DNA from: Gemmatimonadota bacterium
GTDB lineage: Bacteria > Gemmatimonadota > Gemmatimonadetes > Gemmatimonadales > Gemmatimonadaceae
Direction of reading: 5' to 3'
Assembly (NCBI GenBank): GCA_021324775.1
Contig: JAJPIM010000045.1
Span: forward strand, 124,001 to 188,000
DNA: 64,000 nucleotides
Shown here: piece by piece, positions 25,844 to 34,384 of the stretch
Layout of the letters: each line of letters starts with the position of its first letter
Position numbering within the stretch: the stretch's first letter is position 1
Translations under genes and position numbers: made by a program
The notes under the pieces: generated by a model
The model's input: the letters and a program-made list of their open reading frames with translations, nothing else
The model's database searches: none
What the model was told of the DNA's origin: nothing

Positions 25844-25916
25844 TCCCGAGTAGCTCAGTTGGTAGAGCAGGCGGCTGTTAACCGCCGGGTCGGGGGTTCG
25901 AGTCCCTCCTCGGGAG
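25844..25916 (+). tRNA. tRNA-Asn (anticodon GUU)
   Basis: 73 nt cloverleaf. Acceptor stem TCCCGAG pairs with CTCGGGA, followed by discriminator G. The D-arm is GCTCAGTTGGTAGAGC. The anticodon arm is GGCGG-CTGTTAA-CCGCC with anticodon GTT. The T-arm contains GGTTCGAGTCC. CCA is not encoded. Confidence 0.97.
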
Positions 25917-25994
25917 CTGGCGCCTCGTGACAATTCGTAGCCATTCTCTTCCGCGCTCTCAGCGCCGGTCCGAATCGTTGCCGCACGTCCACCC

Positions 25995-26552
25995 ATGCCG
26001 GCCGGCCAGCGCCCCGTGACCCCACCCCGGAAGCGGGCCGGTTCGAGTACTGGAACCACGCCACGCGTCGGCGTGGTCATGGGGAGCCAGAGCGACTACC
26101 AGTGCCTCAGTAGCACGTGCGAGTTGCTCCGCGAGTTCGAAGTGCCGTTCGAAACACGCGTCGTCTCCGCGCACCGCACGCCGGACTGGCTGTTCGAGTA
26201 TGCGGAAGCGGCGGCCGGCCGCGGACTGCAGGTCCTCATCGCTGGCGCCGGCGGGGCCGCCCATCTGCCGGGCATGCTGGCGGCGAAGACCTTGCTGCCC
26301 GTCCTCGGTGTCCCGGTACCAGCCACGTCGCTCAACGGTCTCGACTCGCTGCTTTCGATCGTGCAGATGCCGAAGGGCGTGCCGGTCGGGACGCTGGCGA
26401 TCGGCGCGCCCGGAGCGGCGAATGCCGCGGTTCTCGCGGCTGAGATTCTGGCGTTGCACGACCCGTCACTGGGCGAGCGGCTCCGCGCATGGCGCGCTGG
26501 CCGGCGTGACGAGGTGCTCGCGCAAATTCTGCCGCCGCCCGGCAAGAAGTGA
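25995..26552 (+). CDS. purE: N5-carboxyaminoimidazole ribonucleotide mutase
   Basis: 185 aa; the second enzyme of the two-step conversion of AIR to CAIR in purine synthesis. The family core starts at RVGVVMGSQSDYQCL and continues with VVSAHRTPDWLFEYAEAAAGRGLQVLIAGAGGAAHLPGM, including the catalytic His region. PVLGVPVPATSLNGLDSLLSIVQMPKGVPVGTLAIG follows. About 24 residues precede the core, so a start slightly downstream is possible. It is followed by purK after 54 bp, so the pair is the ATP-dependent bacterial route. Confidence 0.97.
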   Translation: MPAGQRPVTPPRKRAGSSTGTTPRVGVVMGSQSDYQCLSSTCELLREFEVPFETRVVSAHRTPDWLFEYAEAAAGRGLQVLIAGAGGAAHLPGMLAAKTLLPVLGVPVPATSLNGLDSLLSIVQMPKGVPVGTLAIGAPGAANAAVLAAEILALHDPSLGERLRAWRAGRRDEVLAQILPPPGKK

Positions 26553-26606
26553 CGCCGCAACACACGCGCGTGCGCACCGCGTGCGGGCACTGATCGGGGT
26601 GGGCGC

Positions 26607-27752
26607 GTGAGTCAGAGATCGATCCTCCCCGGAGCCACGATCGGCTTCCTCGGCGGAGGACAGCTCGGCCGGATGACCGCGCTCGCCGCACGCGACATGG
26701 GCTATGACGTGCGCGTGCTCGACCCCGAGCCCGACTGCCCGGCGTCCGCGCTGGCAACGGAGACCATCGTCGCCGGATGGGACGACGCCGATGCCGCGGC
26801 GCGCCTCGCGCGCGCCAGCGATGTCGTGACGATCGAGATCGAGCGGGTCGGCATCGAAAGTCTCGAGGCCGCGGCACGCCACGCCCCCACGCATCCCGGC
26901 GCCGCCACACTCGCCATCGTGCAGCACCGCGCGCGGCAGAAAGACTGGCTCGTCTCACAGGGATTTCCGGTCGGCGACTACCGGATCGCCGGGTCGGCCG
27001 GCGAGTGTGAAGCAGCAGTCGCTGCGTGGGGGCCGTGCTACATCAAAGCATCCACGGGCGGCTATGATGGGCGCGGCCAGATTCGCGTCTCGCGGCCGGA
27101 CGAATGCGAGGCGGCATGGCAGGCGCTCCGCGCGACCCGCTGCGTCATCGAGCGCGCGCTCGATCTCGAGGTGGAGATCTCGGTGATGGTCGCGCGCCGG
27201 CTCAACGGCGATCGAGCGGTGTTCCCAGTGGCGTTGAACCATCACGAGGCCGGCCAGCTGGCGTGGTCGGTCATTCCGGCGCCCATCGGCGCCACGATCA
27301 CCGCGCGCGCCACCGAGATGGGGGTGGCCATCGCCAGCGCGCTCGGCGTCGTCGGCCTGCTCGCCGTCGAGATGTTCGTGCTGCGTGACGGGCGCCTGCT
27401 CGTCAACGAGCTCGCGCCCCGGCCGCACAACAGCTTTCACCACACGATCGAGGGCTGCGCCACCAGCCAGTTCGAGCAGCTCGTGCGGGCCATCTGCGAC
27501 CTGCCGCTCGGCGATACCAGCATCCTGCGGCCGGCCGCGATCGCGAATGTGCTGGGTGATGCGTGGGCTGGTGGGCGGCCGCCGGACTTCGCTGCTGCCC
27601 TGGCCGTCCCAGGAACGCGGATTCACCTGTACGGGAAGCGCGATCCGCGGCCCGCGCGCAAGATGGGGCATGTGGCTGCCGTCGCCGACACGGCCGAACA
27701 CGCACGCGCCGCGGTGCTCGATGCGGCGCGCCGGCTCCGGAGCGCCGGCTAG
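26607..27752 (+). CDS. purK: N5-carboxyaminoimidazole ribonucleotide synthase
   Basis: 381-aa ATP-grasp enzyme that carboxylates AIR with bicarbonate and ATP to feed PurE. The nucleotide-fold start IGFLGGGQLGRMTALAA is typical. It continues with YIKASTGGYDGRGQIRV (ATP-grasp loop), VEISVMVAR, VGLLAVEMFVLRDGRLLVNELAPRPHNSFHHTIEGCATSQFEQ and HLYGKRDPRPARKMGHV. GTG start preceded by GGGGTGGG. Length matches the family. Confidence 0.97.
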   Translation: MSQRSILPGATIGFLGGGQLGRMTALAARDMGYDVRVLDPEPDCPASALATETIVAGWDDADAAARLARASDVVTIEIERVGIESLEAAARHAPTHPGAATLAIVQHRARQKDWLVSQGFPVGDYRIAGSAGECEAAVAAWGPCYIKASTGGYDGRGQIRVSRPDECEAAWQALRATRCVIERALDLEVEISVMVARRLNGDRAVFPVALNHHEAGQLAWSVIPAPIGATITARATEMGVAIASALGVVGLLAVEMFVLRDGRLLVNELAPRPHNSFHHTIEGCATSQFEQLVRAICDLPLGDTSILRPAAIANVLGDAWAGGRPPDFAAALAVPGTRIHLYGKRDPRPARKMGHVAAVADTAEHARAAVLDAARRLRSAG

Positions 27753-27788
27753 CAGCTCCCGCCGGGTCTCACGCCGTCCGGCAGGGAC

Positions 27789-28529
27789 TCAGCCTGCGGC
27801 CGCCTGTGGAAGCGCGCCGAACCGCCGGTCGCGCCGCCGGTACTCGGCCACGGCGCGCCCCAGATCCGCGGCATCGAAATCCGGCCACATGCGCGGCGTG
27901 AAATAGAGTTCGGCATAGGCGCTCTCCCAGAGCAGGAAGTCGCTGAGCCGCTGCTCACCGCCGGTACGAATCAACAGATCGACATCAGGAGCGACCGGCG
28001 ACGCATCGACCGCCGCGAGGATCGCGGCAAACTCTTCACGTGTCGGAGGCAGGGGCTGCGACCAGCATGCGGCCGCGCGGGCCATCGAATCACGCGCCGA
28101 GTAGTCGACCGCCACTCGCAGCCACAGCCGCCGGCCTGAGGCTGTCGCCTCCTCGGCCGACTCGATCGCGCGAACCAGTGGATTGGGCAGGCGGTCGCGG
28201 CGCCCGACAATCGACAACCGGACGTCGTTGCGGACGCACCGGTCGACCTCGGTCGCCAAGCTGCGACGCAGCAGTGTCATCAGTGCCGCTACTTCCGATC
28301 GCGGGCGATTCCAGTTGTCGGCCGAGAAGGCGTACACGGTCAGCGTGGTGATGCCGTGGAGGGGTGCCGCCTCGGCGATGCGACGCAAGGCCGTCACGCC
28401 CGCTGCATGCCCCATCGCGCGGGGGCGCCCGCGTGCGGCGGCCCACCGGCCGTTGCCATCCATAATGATGGCGACGTGCAGACCGGTGCCCTGCGAGAGA
28501 GGAGGAGAAGGTGAAGTACTTTGCGCCAT
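27789..28529 (-). CDS. uppS: Isoprenyl transferase (undecaprenyl diphosphate synthase family)
   Basis: 246-aa cis-prenyltransferase that elongates farnesyl diphosphate to the C55 carrier lipid of cell-wall synthesis. The catalytic Asp lies in IIMDGNGRWA near residue 24. Other blocks are GHAAGVTALRRIAEAA, LTVYAFSADNWNRP and the substrate-binding RTGGEQRLSDFLLWESAYAELYF. It lies convergent to purK. A run of nine T's precedes the start. Other chain lengths are possible, so the symbol rests on the usual role. Confidence 0.88.
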   Translation of the reverse strand: MAQSTSPSPPLSQGTGLHVAIIMDGNGRWAAARGRPRAMGHAAGVTALRRIAEAAPLHGITTLTVYAFSADNWNRPRSEVAALMTLLRRSLATEVDRCVRNDVRLSIVGRRDRLPNPLVRAIESAEEATASGRRLWLRVAVDYSARDSMARAAACWSQPLPPTREEFAAILAAVDASPVAPDVDLLIRTGGEQRLSDFLLWESAYAELYFTPRMWPDFDAADLGRAVAEYRRRDRRFGALPQAAAG

Positions 28530-28561
28530 GAAGTTTTTCCGAAAAAAAAAGGAGCCGCGTC

Positions 28562-28948
28562 CTATCGCTCTCGCGTCACCTGAATGAGTGCTTCCATATG
28601 GTCGAGGTAACGCTCCAGGGCTCGCCGGCCGGCCGCCGTCAGCCGGTATTCGGTCCGCGGCACCCGTCCCGAAAAGCTCTTGGCACAGGCGATATACCCC
28701 GCCTCCTCCAGTTTGCGCGCGTGGACGCTGAGGTTACCGTCCGTGGCGTGCATGAGCTGTTTCAGCTCGTTGAAGCTGAGCGTGCTGTTGACCGCCAGGG
28801 CGCTGACGATGCCCAGTCTGAGCCGTTCATGGATAAGCCGGTCGAGCGCCGCGGAGACGCCGGCGGCCCGTCCACCCGTCCGCCGGACCGATCGGTCCTC
28901 GTCCGCACCGCGCCCGCGATCCTTCGGAACCGCCGAAGCCTTAGCCAC
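28562..28948 (-). CDS. Winged-helix transcriptional regulator
   Basis: 128 aa. Core IHERLRLGIVSALAVNSTLSFNELKQLMHATDGNLSVHARKLEEAGYI is a winged-helix DNA-binding domain of the ArsR/MarR-like 'HTH_27' type. A wing (RVPRTEYRLTAAGRRALERYLDHMEAL) follows. The GTG start at 28948 has a GGAGG 5 nt upstream. It overlaps the end of the adjacent membrane-protein gene by 8 bp, so the two are coupled. In families I know, such regulators often control their coupled membrane protein; the target here is unknown. Confidence 0.83.
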   Translation of the reverse strand: MAKASAVPKDRGRGADEDRSVRRTGGRAAGVSAALDRLIHERLRLGIVSALAVNSTLSFNELKQLMHATDGNLSVHARKLEEAGYIACAKSFSGRVPRTEYRLTAAGRRALERYLDHMEALIQVTRER

Positions 28949-29555
28949 CGTACCTCCGCGCGATCGCCGCACCAAATACAAGATGGAAGCCACCGAATCC
29001 CACCGCCAACTCCCGCCCTCCCCACGCGCCGGGTGCAAGCACCGCGACGGCACCGAGCGCCACGAAGCAGAGGCCCATCACCGGGACGATCGGCACCGAG
29101 TACGTGCCTCCGCAAATGACCGCCGTGCCGTACAGGAGCAACCACATTCCCGGCAGGAGACCGTCGAGCCCCGCGCGAAACAGCGCGACCGTCAGCAGCG
29201 CCCCCACCAGCATGGGCGGAGAGAATCCCAGCAGCAGCTTGCGCGCAGGTCCCGACAACAGCGGCGTGCCCGTCGCTCTCGCTTTCCGGACGATCGCCCA
29301 GAGCGATACGGCCGCACTGAGTCCCGCCGCAGTCAGCCACGTACCGAGCCACGCCTGTCGTTCCGGCTGCCGGGCCGCGACCCAGGCCGCGATCGTCGCC
29401 AGCACGCCCATCACCATCATGCCCAGCCCCGAAATCGCCGTGAACGCACCGGCGCGTTCCATCGTCTCGCGGATGAACTGCAGGTTGTCCCGCGCCCGAT
29501 CGTGGAGCGCGGGTGGCTCGCCATTCGTACGCGGTGATGCGCCGGGGAACGTCAC
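28941..29555 (-). CDS. Polytopic membrane protein, unknown
   Basis: 204 aa with about six hydrophobic segments (AFTAISGLGMMVMGVLATIAAWVAA; WLTAAGLSAAVSLWAIV; LLLGFSPPMLVGALLTVALF; and others). A soluble N-terminus contains NLQFIRETMERAG. The GTG start at 29555 is chosen because the reading frame upstream is antisense to holB. It is translated just before the winged-helix regulator and probably regulated with it. Confidence 0.72.
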   Translation of the reverse strand: MTFPGASPRTNGEPPALHDRARDNLQFIRETMERAGAFTAISGLGMMVMGVLATIAAWVAARQPERQAWLGTWLTAAGLSAAVSLWAIVRKARATGTPLLSGPARKLLLGFSPPMLVGALLTVALFRAGLDGLLPGMWLLLYGTAVICGGTYSVPIVPVMGLCFVALGAVAVLAPGAWGGRELAVGFGGFHLVFGAAIARRYGG

Positions 29556-29627
29556 GATGAGCAATCTAGCGCTGCGGCGAGCCGCCGCGGCCCTCACGAT
29601 CTGGTACATCCGGACCCATATTTCGTC

Positions 29628-30740
29628 GTGCCGGCCGGTAAACGGGTTCCTCTGATCGGTCACGCGGCGCTGCGCGCGCGTTTGGCGGCGGCCGCGGGGC
29701 GCGGCTCCCTGCCCGCGAGCCTGCTGCTCCACGGGCCCCGCGGCATCGGGAAGCAGCGCCTCGCCCTCTGGCTGGCCGAGACGCTTCTCTGCACCAACCC
29801 TGCGATTCGCGACGACACAGGCGAGCTGGCCGCCTGCGGAGAGTGCATGTCGTGCCGCTACGCCGCCGAGGTTGCCCACCCGGATCTGCGATGGGTGTTC
29901 CCACGGCCGCGGCCGAAGGATCCCGACATCGGCGCCGCCGAGGTGGCCCGCGAGTATGCGGACGCCATCGCGGAGCGGATGCGGAACGGCCTCCTGTACG
30001 GGCCCGCCGACGGCACGGAAGCCATTTACGTGTCGACCATCCGCGCGCTCGCGCACGACGCGGCGCTGACGCCCGCGGTCAGCCCCCGGAAGGTGCTGGT
30101 GATTGGTGATGCGGAGCGGATGGTGGCTCAGGAGGGCGCCGACGCCGCCGCCAATGCGTTGCTCAAGCTGCTCGAGGAGCCGCCTGCAGACACGACGATC
30201 ATTCTGACCTCGAGTGAACCGGGCGCACTGCTCCCCACGGTGCGGTCGCGCGTCGCCGCCATTCGCGTGTCGCCACTCGACGCGGCGGACGTTGCCGATT
30301 GGCTTCGCCATCCGCAGGTGCGAGCGGCGCTCGATGCCGCGGGGCCGGCGGCGAGCGACGCGGACCGGATACGGCGGGCGCGTGGCGCGCCAGGCACGCT
30401 CCTCGGGGACTCGCGGGGCGCCGCGAGCGATCGGGCGAGCGCCCTCATCGAGGCCGCGCAGTCCGCGCGCGCATCCGCGCGCTACCGGCTCGCCCTCCAG
30501 CAAGGCGCGGCCGGTGCCCGGGGTGCGTTCTCCGATGTCCTCGACGCCCTGACGGAGCAAATGACCGCGCGGGCGCGGACCGCGGCCGAGCAGATGGATG
30601 ACCAGGGTGCACGGGCCGCAAGCGCGGCGGTCGCGGCGGTCGCCGAGGCCCAGTCGCGTGCGGATGGCAACGTCAACCCGCAGCTGGTCGCCGCAGGTCT
30701 GCTCCGGACGCTTCGCATGCCGCCTCCGCGCCGCGGATGA
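29628..30740 (+). CDS. holB: DNA polymerase III delta' subunit
   Basis: 370-aa AAA+ clamp-loader subunit. LLLHGPRGIGKQRLALWLAE is the P-loop region, and a zinc module (CTNP...CGECMSC) follows. ISTI-type (VSTIRALAHDAALTP), RKVLVIGDAERM, EGADAAANALLKLLEEPPADTTIILTSSEPGALLPTVRSRV contain the sensor elements. A long Ala-rich C-terminus forms the collar. It starts with a GTG and overlaps moaC by ATGA. The gene is divergent from the membrane-protein gene across 72 bp. Confidence 0.9.
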   Translation: MPAGKRVPLIGHAALRARLAAAAGRGSLPASLLLHGPRGIGKQRLALWLAETLLCTNPAIRDDTGELAACGECMSCRYAAEVAHPDLRWVFPRPRPKDPDIGAAEVAREYADAIAERMRNGLLYGPADGTEAIYVSTIRALAHDAALTPAVSPRKVLVIGDAERMVAQEGADAAANALLKLLEEPPADTTIILTSSEPGALLPTVRSRVAAIRVSPLDAADVADWLRHPQVRAALDAAGPAASDADRIRRARGAPGTLLGDSRGAASDRASALIEAAQSARASARYRLALQQGAAGARGAFSDVLDALTEQMTARARTAAEQMDDQGARAASAAVAAVAEAQSRADGNVNPQLVAAGLLRTLRMPPPRRG

Positions 30741-31273
30741 GCGAGCCCCGGCGTCCGGGCGACCGCGCCAGACCCGGAAAGGCCTCGGCGGGACCGCCCC
30801 GGCGCCTCTCGCATGTGGGCCCCGGCGGGGCCGCACGGATGGTGGACGTGAGCGGCAAAGACGACACCGAGCGTCTCGCCCGCGCGACAGGTATCATCCG
30901 CATGACGCCGGGAACGCTCCGCGCGGTCGTCGAAAACACTGTCAAAAAAGGTGACGTCATTGCGGTGGCTCGCGTGGCAGGCATCTTGGCAGGAAAGCGG
31001 ACGGCGGACCTCGTTCCGCTCTGTCACCCGGTGGCTCTGACAGACCTGCAAGTGACTGTGGTACCGGACTCTACAATTCCGGGGCTTCGCGCCGAAGCCG
31101 TGGCGCGGACTGTCGGAAAGACAGGGGTCGAAATGGAGGCTTTGACCGCCGTGGCAGTGACGCTTATCACCGTTTACGACATGGCCAAGGCGCTAGATAA
31201 GGGCATGGTCATTTCGGACATTTGCCTCGAGGAGAAGCGGGGCGGCCGGAGCGGTCATTGGGTTCGGAAATGA
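30737..31273 (+). CDS. moaC: Cyclic pyranopterin monophosphate synthase
   Basis: 178 aa. MoaC completes the first step of molybdenum cofactor synthesis after MoaA. Recognisable blocks: LSHVGPGGAARMVDVSGKDDTERLARATGIIRM, KGDVIAVARVAGILAGKRTADLVPLCHPVALT and GVEMEALTAVAVTLITVYDMAKALDKGMVI. About 20 extra N-terminal residues are Arg/Pro-rich. The start overlaps holB by 4 bp. No other mo-genes are nearby. Confidence 0.97.
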   Translation: MSEPRRPGDRARPGKASAGPPRRLSHVGPGGAARMVDVSGKDDTERLARATGIIRMTPGTLRAVVENTVKKGDVIAVARVAGILAGKRTADLVPLCHPVALTDLQVTVVPDSTIPGLRAEAVARTVGKTGVEMEALTAVAVTLITVYDMAKALDKGMVISDICLEEKRGGRSGHWVRK

Positions 31274-31285
31274 GGGGGTCAACCA

Positions 31286-31301
31286 TGGCACGGCGGTTGC
31301 C
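31286..31301 (+). promoter_or_regulatory. Sigma54-type (-24/-12) promoter
   Basis: TGGCACGGCGGTTGCC matches the -24/-12 consensus TGGCAC-R-N4-TTGC-W at all but the last base. GG and GC have correct spacing. The expected start of transcription is about 31312, giving a roughly 93-nt leader before the transglycosylase ATG. It begins 13 bp after the moaC stop. Third-position G+C across 31285-31404 falls to about 55%, which argues that this stretch is not coding. Confidence 0.65.
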
Positions 31302-31404
31302 TTTTGTACCCGCAACACCGGATCCGACGGTCCGTGGGCACCACCCGGGTGAGGGTAGCCCGTCTGACGCTACGAACCTTTCAGCGGGAACGAGGGACCA
31401 TCAT

Positions 31405-32106
31405 ATGGTGCACAGCGCATACGAACGACGTGGGCAGCATGAACGTCACCGCGCCCGCGTGAGGCAGATGGCAGCAGCCGTTGGCGTGGCCGCGATCGTC
31501 GCGGTCCTCGTCGCGGCTCGCAACACGCCGGAGGCCCAGGCCGCCGGCCGCGCCATGTCGGATGCCTCGTCCGGAACGCTGTTCGGCTTCGGATCCCAGC
31601 ATCTCAAGGACGAATTGGAAGCCACGAAGGGCCAGCTCGATCTCGCCAACGCGCAGCTCGAGCGGCTCAATGCCATCGTTCACTATTCCAGCCAGTACCA
31701 TATCGGCGCCGATCTCTCGGCGTCGGTCTACGACATCGCGATCGCCGAAGGCATCGAGCCGGAACTCGGATTCCGGCTGGTCAAGGCCGAGAGCGACTTC
31801 AACGAACACGCGACCAGCTCCGCCGGCGCGCTCGGCCTCACGCAGATGATGCCGGCTACGGCGCAATTCTTCGTGCCGGGAATCAGTCACGATGGTCTGT
31901 ACAAGCGGGAAACCAATCTCCGCGTCGGGTTCCGGTATCTCCGCTCGCTCGTGCGCGAGAATCACGGCGACCTCAATCTCGCACTGCTTGTGTACAACCG
32001 CGGCGAAGGTGCAGTTGACATGTCGGTCGCTCAGGGCCGCGACCCCTCGAACGGCTACGAGCGGGAAGTCACGAAGGGATACAAGGGTTCGGGCGTGATC
32101 AACTAG
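31405..32106 (+). CDS. Membrane-anchored lytic transglycosylase (SLT domain)
   Basis: About 233 aa from ATG 31405, which has GAGGGA 7 nt upstream. One N-terminal membrane segment (MAAAVGVAAIVAVLVAA) is followed by a coiled coil (ELEATKGQLDLANAQLERLNAIV). The goose-lysozyme-like SLT domain follows: GFRLVKAESDFNEHATSSAGALGLTQMMPATA with the catalytic Glu in the KAESDF motif. NLRVGFRYLRSLVRENHGDLNLALLVYNRGEG completes it. Acts in the periplasm on peptidoglycan. In-frame ATGs at 31270 (overlapping moaC) and 31285 would extend it, but the extension looks non-coding and contains a sigma54 promoter. Confidence 0.88.
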   Translation: MVHSAYERRGQHERHRARVRQMAAAVGVAAIVAVLVAARNTPEAQAAGRAMSDASSGTLFGFGSQHLKDELEATKGQLDLANAQLERLNAIVHYSSQYHIGADLSASVYDIAIAEGIEPELGFRLVKAESDFNEHATSSAGALGLTQMMPATAQFFVPGISHDGLYKRETNLRVGFRYLRSLVRENHGDLNLALLVYNRGEGAVDMSVAQGRDPSNGYEREVTKGYKGSGVIN

Positions 32107-32132
32107 GAAGTACCCGGAAGCAGTCACCGGCA

Positions 32133-32170
32133 ACACGAGGGCCGGCTTCAGCAGAAGCCGGCCCTCGTGT
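32133..32170. terminator. Perfect 17-bp hairpin between convergent genes
   Basis: Arms ACACGAGGGCCGGCTTC and GAAGCCGGCCCTCGTGT pair without mismatch around a 4-base loop AGCA. It lies between two convergent transglycosylase genes and can act in both directions. There is no T-tract, so it may block exonucleases or require Rho rather than being a classical terminator. Confidence 0.65.
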
Positions 32171-32256
32171 CATTCCCCACGTCATCCTCGGGTCGTCCCG
32201 CGAACCATTGCGCGGCGAAGATCGCGCTGGCAAGACGCCCGGTGCCGGCCGCGACG

Positions 32257-33855
32257 CTAATCCTTGTGCACCACCGGGTGCTTGTGCACAGGCATCGCGG
32301 AGCCCGATACCACGAGCGCCTGTCCCGGAAGAATGATGCTCTTGCGGAGGCCGTTCAGCCGCATGAGCGTGGCGACAGTGGTGTGATAGTGCATCGCGAT
32401 GCGGCCGAGGGATTCCCCGCGCTTCACGATGTGGATGCCGCGACCACTCCCGTACCGTTCGATCGAGGGATCCGGGACATCGAGCGCTGCGGCGGCGACC
32501 GCGGCCGACGGGACAAGCACCACGTCACCGGCCGGCAGCCGGCCGCTCTTCAGAGGGTGGACGCCCGGATTGTACCATTTGAGGTGACGCACACTGACGC
32601 CCGAGCGCTCGGCGATCGAGCCGAAGCCATCACCCTTGCGGGTGGTGACCCGCGTGAAGGCGGTGCGATCCCGCTCGGACAAGACGGTGAAGTTGCTGTC
32701 GAATGCCGCCGCCGCTCCGACCGGTACGCGGACGGTGAAGGAGTCCTTGGGCGGCGTCACGCCGCGCAGGATGAACGGGTTGAGATCGGCGATCGTGGCG
32801 AGCGGCGCATCGGATGCCTTCGCGATCGCGGCCAGCGGCGTGGCCGGACCCACACGCACCGAGTCATACGCGTACGTCTCCATCGGCTCGATGTGCAGGC
32901 CGTAGCGGGCCGGCTCCTTGGCCACGAGTGCCGCCGCAATCAACTGCGGCACGTAATCCTTGGTTTCGCCCCGCAGGTACTTCTTGTCGGCGAGCGCGAA
33001 GAACAGATCATCGCCCGTCGTCCCTTCGAAGTCGCCCGCGTAGCGCGCCAGGCCGCGCGAGATCCGCCCGGGACCACCGTCATACGCGGCCGCGGCGAGA
33101 TAGATCGACCCGAATTGATCTTTCAGGTATCGCAGGAACCGGATCGCGGCATCCGTCGAGCGGACCGGATCGCGCCGCTCATCCACCCACCAGTCGACAC
33201 GGAGTCCCGCGCCGCGCGCGGTGGACGTCATGAGCTGCCACATCCCGACGGCCGCGGCTGAGGAATACGCGTTTGGCGAATAGCCGCTCTCGATGATCGG
33301 CAGATACGCCATGTCTTCGGGCAGTCCCGCCTGCCGCAGCTTGCCCCGGATCAGCGGCTCGTAGCGGGTGCCTCGCTGGACCCACTGTGTGAAGACGTCG
33401 CGGGCCCCCCCACTGAAGAGCGAGACGAAGTGTGACACCCGCGCCTGCGTCGCATAAGACCGCACGTCGATGTCCCAGGTGGGACCTGACGCGGGGTCCC
33501 CGCTAGCCGCGGTGCTGTCGCCCGAGCCGCCAGCGGCCTGTGCGCCGCCGACGGAATCGCCGAACACTCGCAGTGCCTGCTGGGTGACTTCCGAATGCGT
33601 CACGGTCGTGTCGGGCGCAGCGGGCGTCGCGGCGAGCGTATCGGGAGAGGCCGTTGCCGGCGGGACGCCGGGAGCCGGCACCGGCCTCAGGGCGACGGAT
33701 GGCGGTGCATGGTGATGACAGGCGGAGAGCAGCAACGCACCGAACAGGATCAGCCAGCGCGCCAACGTGCCGGCACCGCGGAACTGGGGGCGCGCGTATC
33801 GCGCGCTGCCATACCAGGTCTTACGCACAGGAGTGCATCGTGCGTCGCGATCCAT
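32257..33855 (-). CDS. MltD-like lytic transglycosylase lipoprotein with LysM domains
   Basis: About 532 aa. A hydrophobic segment ends in lipobox LLSAC. A Pro/Ala linker precedes the SLT domain: LPIIESGYSPNAYSSAAAVGMWQLMTSTAR, with catalytic Glu in IESGY, then YLAAAAYDGGPGRI. Two LysM-like modules follow near the C-terminus (TRVTTRKGDGFGSIAERSGVSVRHLKWYNP and IHIVKRGESLGRIAMHYHTTVATLMRLNG). It cleaves peptidoglycan glycan strands from the outer-membrane side. The start is uncertain: GTG 33894, ATG 33855 or TTG 33765 are possible, and the last would place the lipobox at normal distance. Confidence 0.88.
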   Translation of the reverse strand: MDRDARCTPVRKTWYGSARYARPQFRGAGTLARWLILFGALLLSACHHHAPPSVALRPVPAPGVPPATASPDTLAATPAAPDTTVTHSEVTQQALRVFGDSVGGAQAAGGSGDSTAASGDPASGPTWDIDVRSYATQARVSHFVSLFSGGARDVFTQWVQRGTRYEPLIRGKLRQAGLPEDMAYLPIIESGYSPNAYSSAAAVGMWQLMTSTARGAGLRVDWWVDERRDPVRSTDAAIRFLRYLKDQFGSIYLAAAAYDGGPGRISRGLARYAGDFEGTTGDDLFFALADKKYLRGETKDYVPQLIAAALVAKEPARYGLHIEPMETYAYDSVRVGPATPLAAIAKASDAPLATIADLNPFILRGVTPPKDSFTVRVPVGAAAAFDSNFTVLSERDRTAFTRVTTRKGDGFGSIAERSGVSVRHLKWYNPGVHPLKSGRLPAGDVVLVPSAAVAAAALDVPDPSIERYGSGRGIHIVKRGESLGRIAMHYHTTVATLMRLNGLRKSIILPGQALVVSGSAMPVHKHPVVHKD

Positions 33856-33916
33856 GGCCCGGGGTACCCCGCATGCTGTCGGGTGGATCCTCACGAGCGC
33901 CCATCGCCCAACAGGA

Positions 33917-34384
33917 TCACCGTGTGGCGATGAAATTGCCCAGGAGGCGGTTCGTCGCGTTCAATACGGAGATGACCGCGGCCCGTACCGGATCGCGCTC
34001 GGCAAGATAGCTCCCCAGCAGGCGCTGCGGACCCTCGCCCTTTCGCAGGCCCAGCGCCACGATCACGATGTTCGCATCGAACGCGCGCAGTGCTTTGACC
34101 CCCGCCAGCTCGAATTCGATTGCACCGCCGGAAAAGCTTTCCAGGGCGCGCAAGGCAGCTTCGGCGGCGATGCGGAGGTCGCCCATGGGGCTCGACTGGC
34201 CGCTGGCCTTGCCGACGACCGTGACGCCGTCAAGCCACTCCAGCTCGACTTCGGCGGTACACAACCCCGAGGGTGTGCGTACGAAGCGGAAATTGGTGAA
34301 CCGCAGCCGTTCCCGTTTGAGCTGCAACGGCGAAAGAGCCGATGGCGAAAGGGGATCGTTGGGGGACGGCGTGACAGAGGCCAT
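33917..34384 (-). CDS. Hypothetical protein
   Basis: 155 aa. Alternating strand-like segments (RLRFTNFRFVRTPSGLCTAEVELEWLDGVTVVGKASGQS) and a helix (RIAAEAALRALESFSGG) recur, then ALRAFDANIVIVALGLRKGEGPQRLLGSYLAERDPVRAAVISVLNATNRLLG. I do not recognise a named family. The ATG 34384 is the first in-frame start that follows ordinary codon use. It lies just upstream of the MltD-like gene. Confidence 0.65.
   Translation of the reverse strand: MASVTPSPNDPLSPSALSPLQLKRERLRFTNFRFVRTPSGLCTAEVELEWLDGVTVVGKASGQSSPMGDLRIAAEAALRALESFSGGAIEFELAGVKALRAFDANIVIVALGLRKGEGPQRLLGSYLAERDPVRAAVISVLNATNRLLGNFIATR

Noticed and set aside
28528-28587. Tiny plus-strand ORF (MKFFRKKKEPRPIALASPE) across an A9 run
   Set aside because: 19 codons, opposite the uppS start, with no Shine-Dalgarno; it looks accidental.
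31274-31404. c-di-AMP (ydaO) riboswitch before the transglycosylase
   Set aside because: Only short matches (GGTTGCC, CGAACC..TCAGC) were seen; the conserved GGAACC and GACAGCTAAC blocks are missing. A sigma54 promoter and leader explain the region better.
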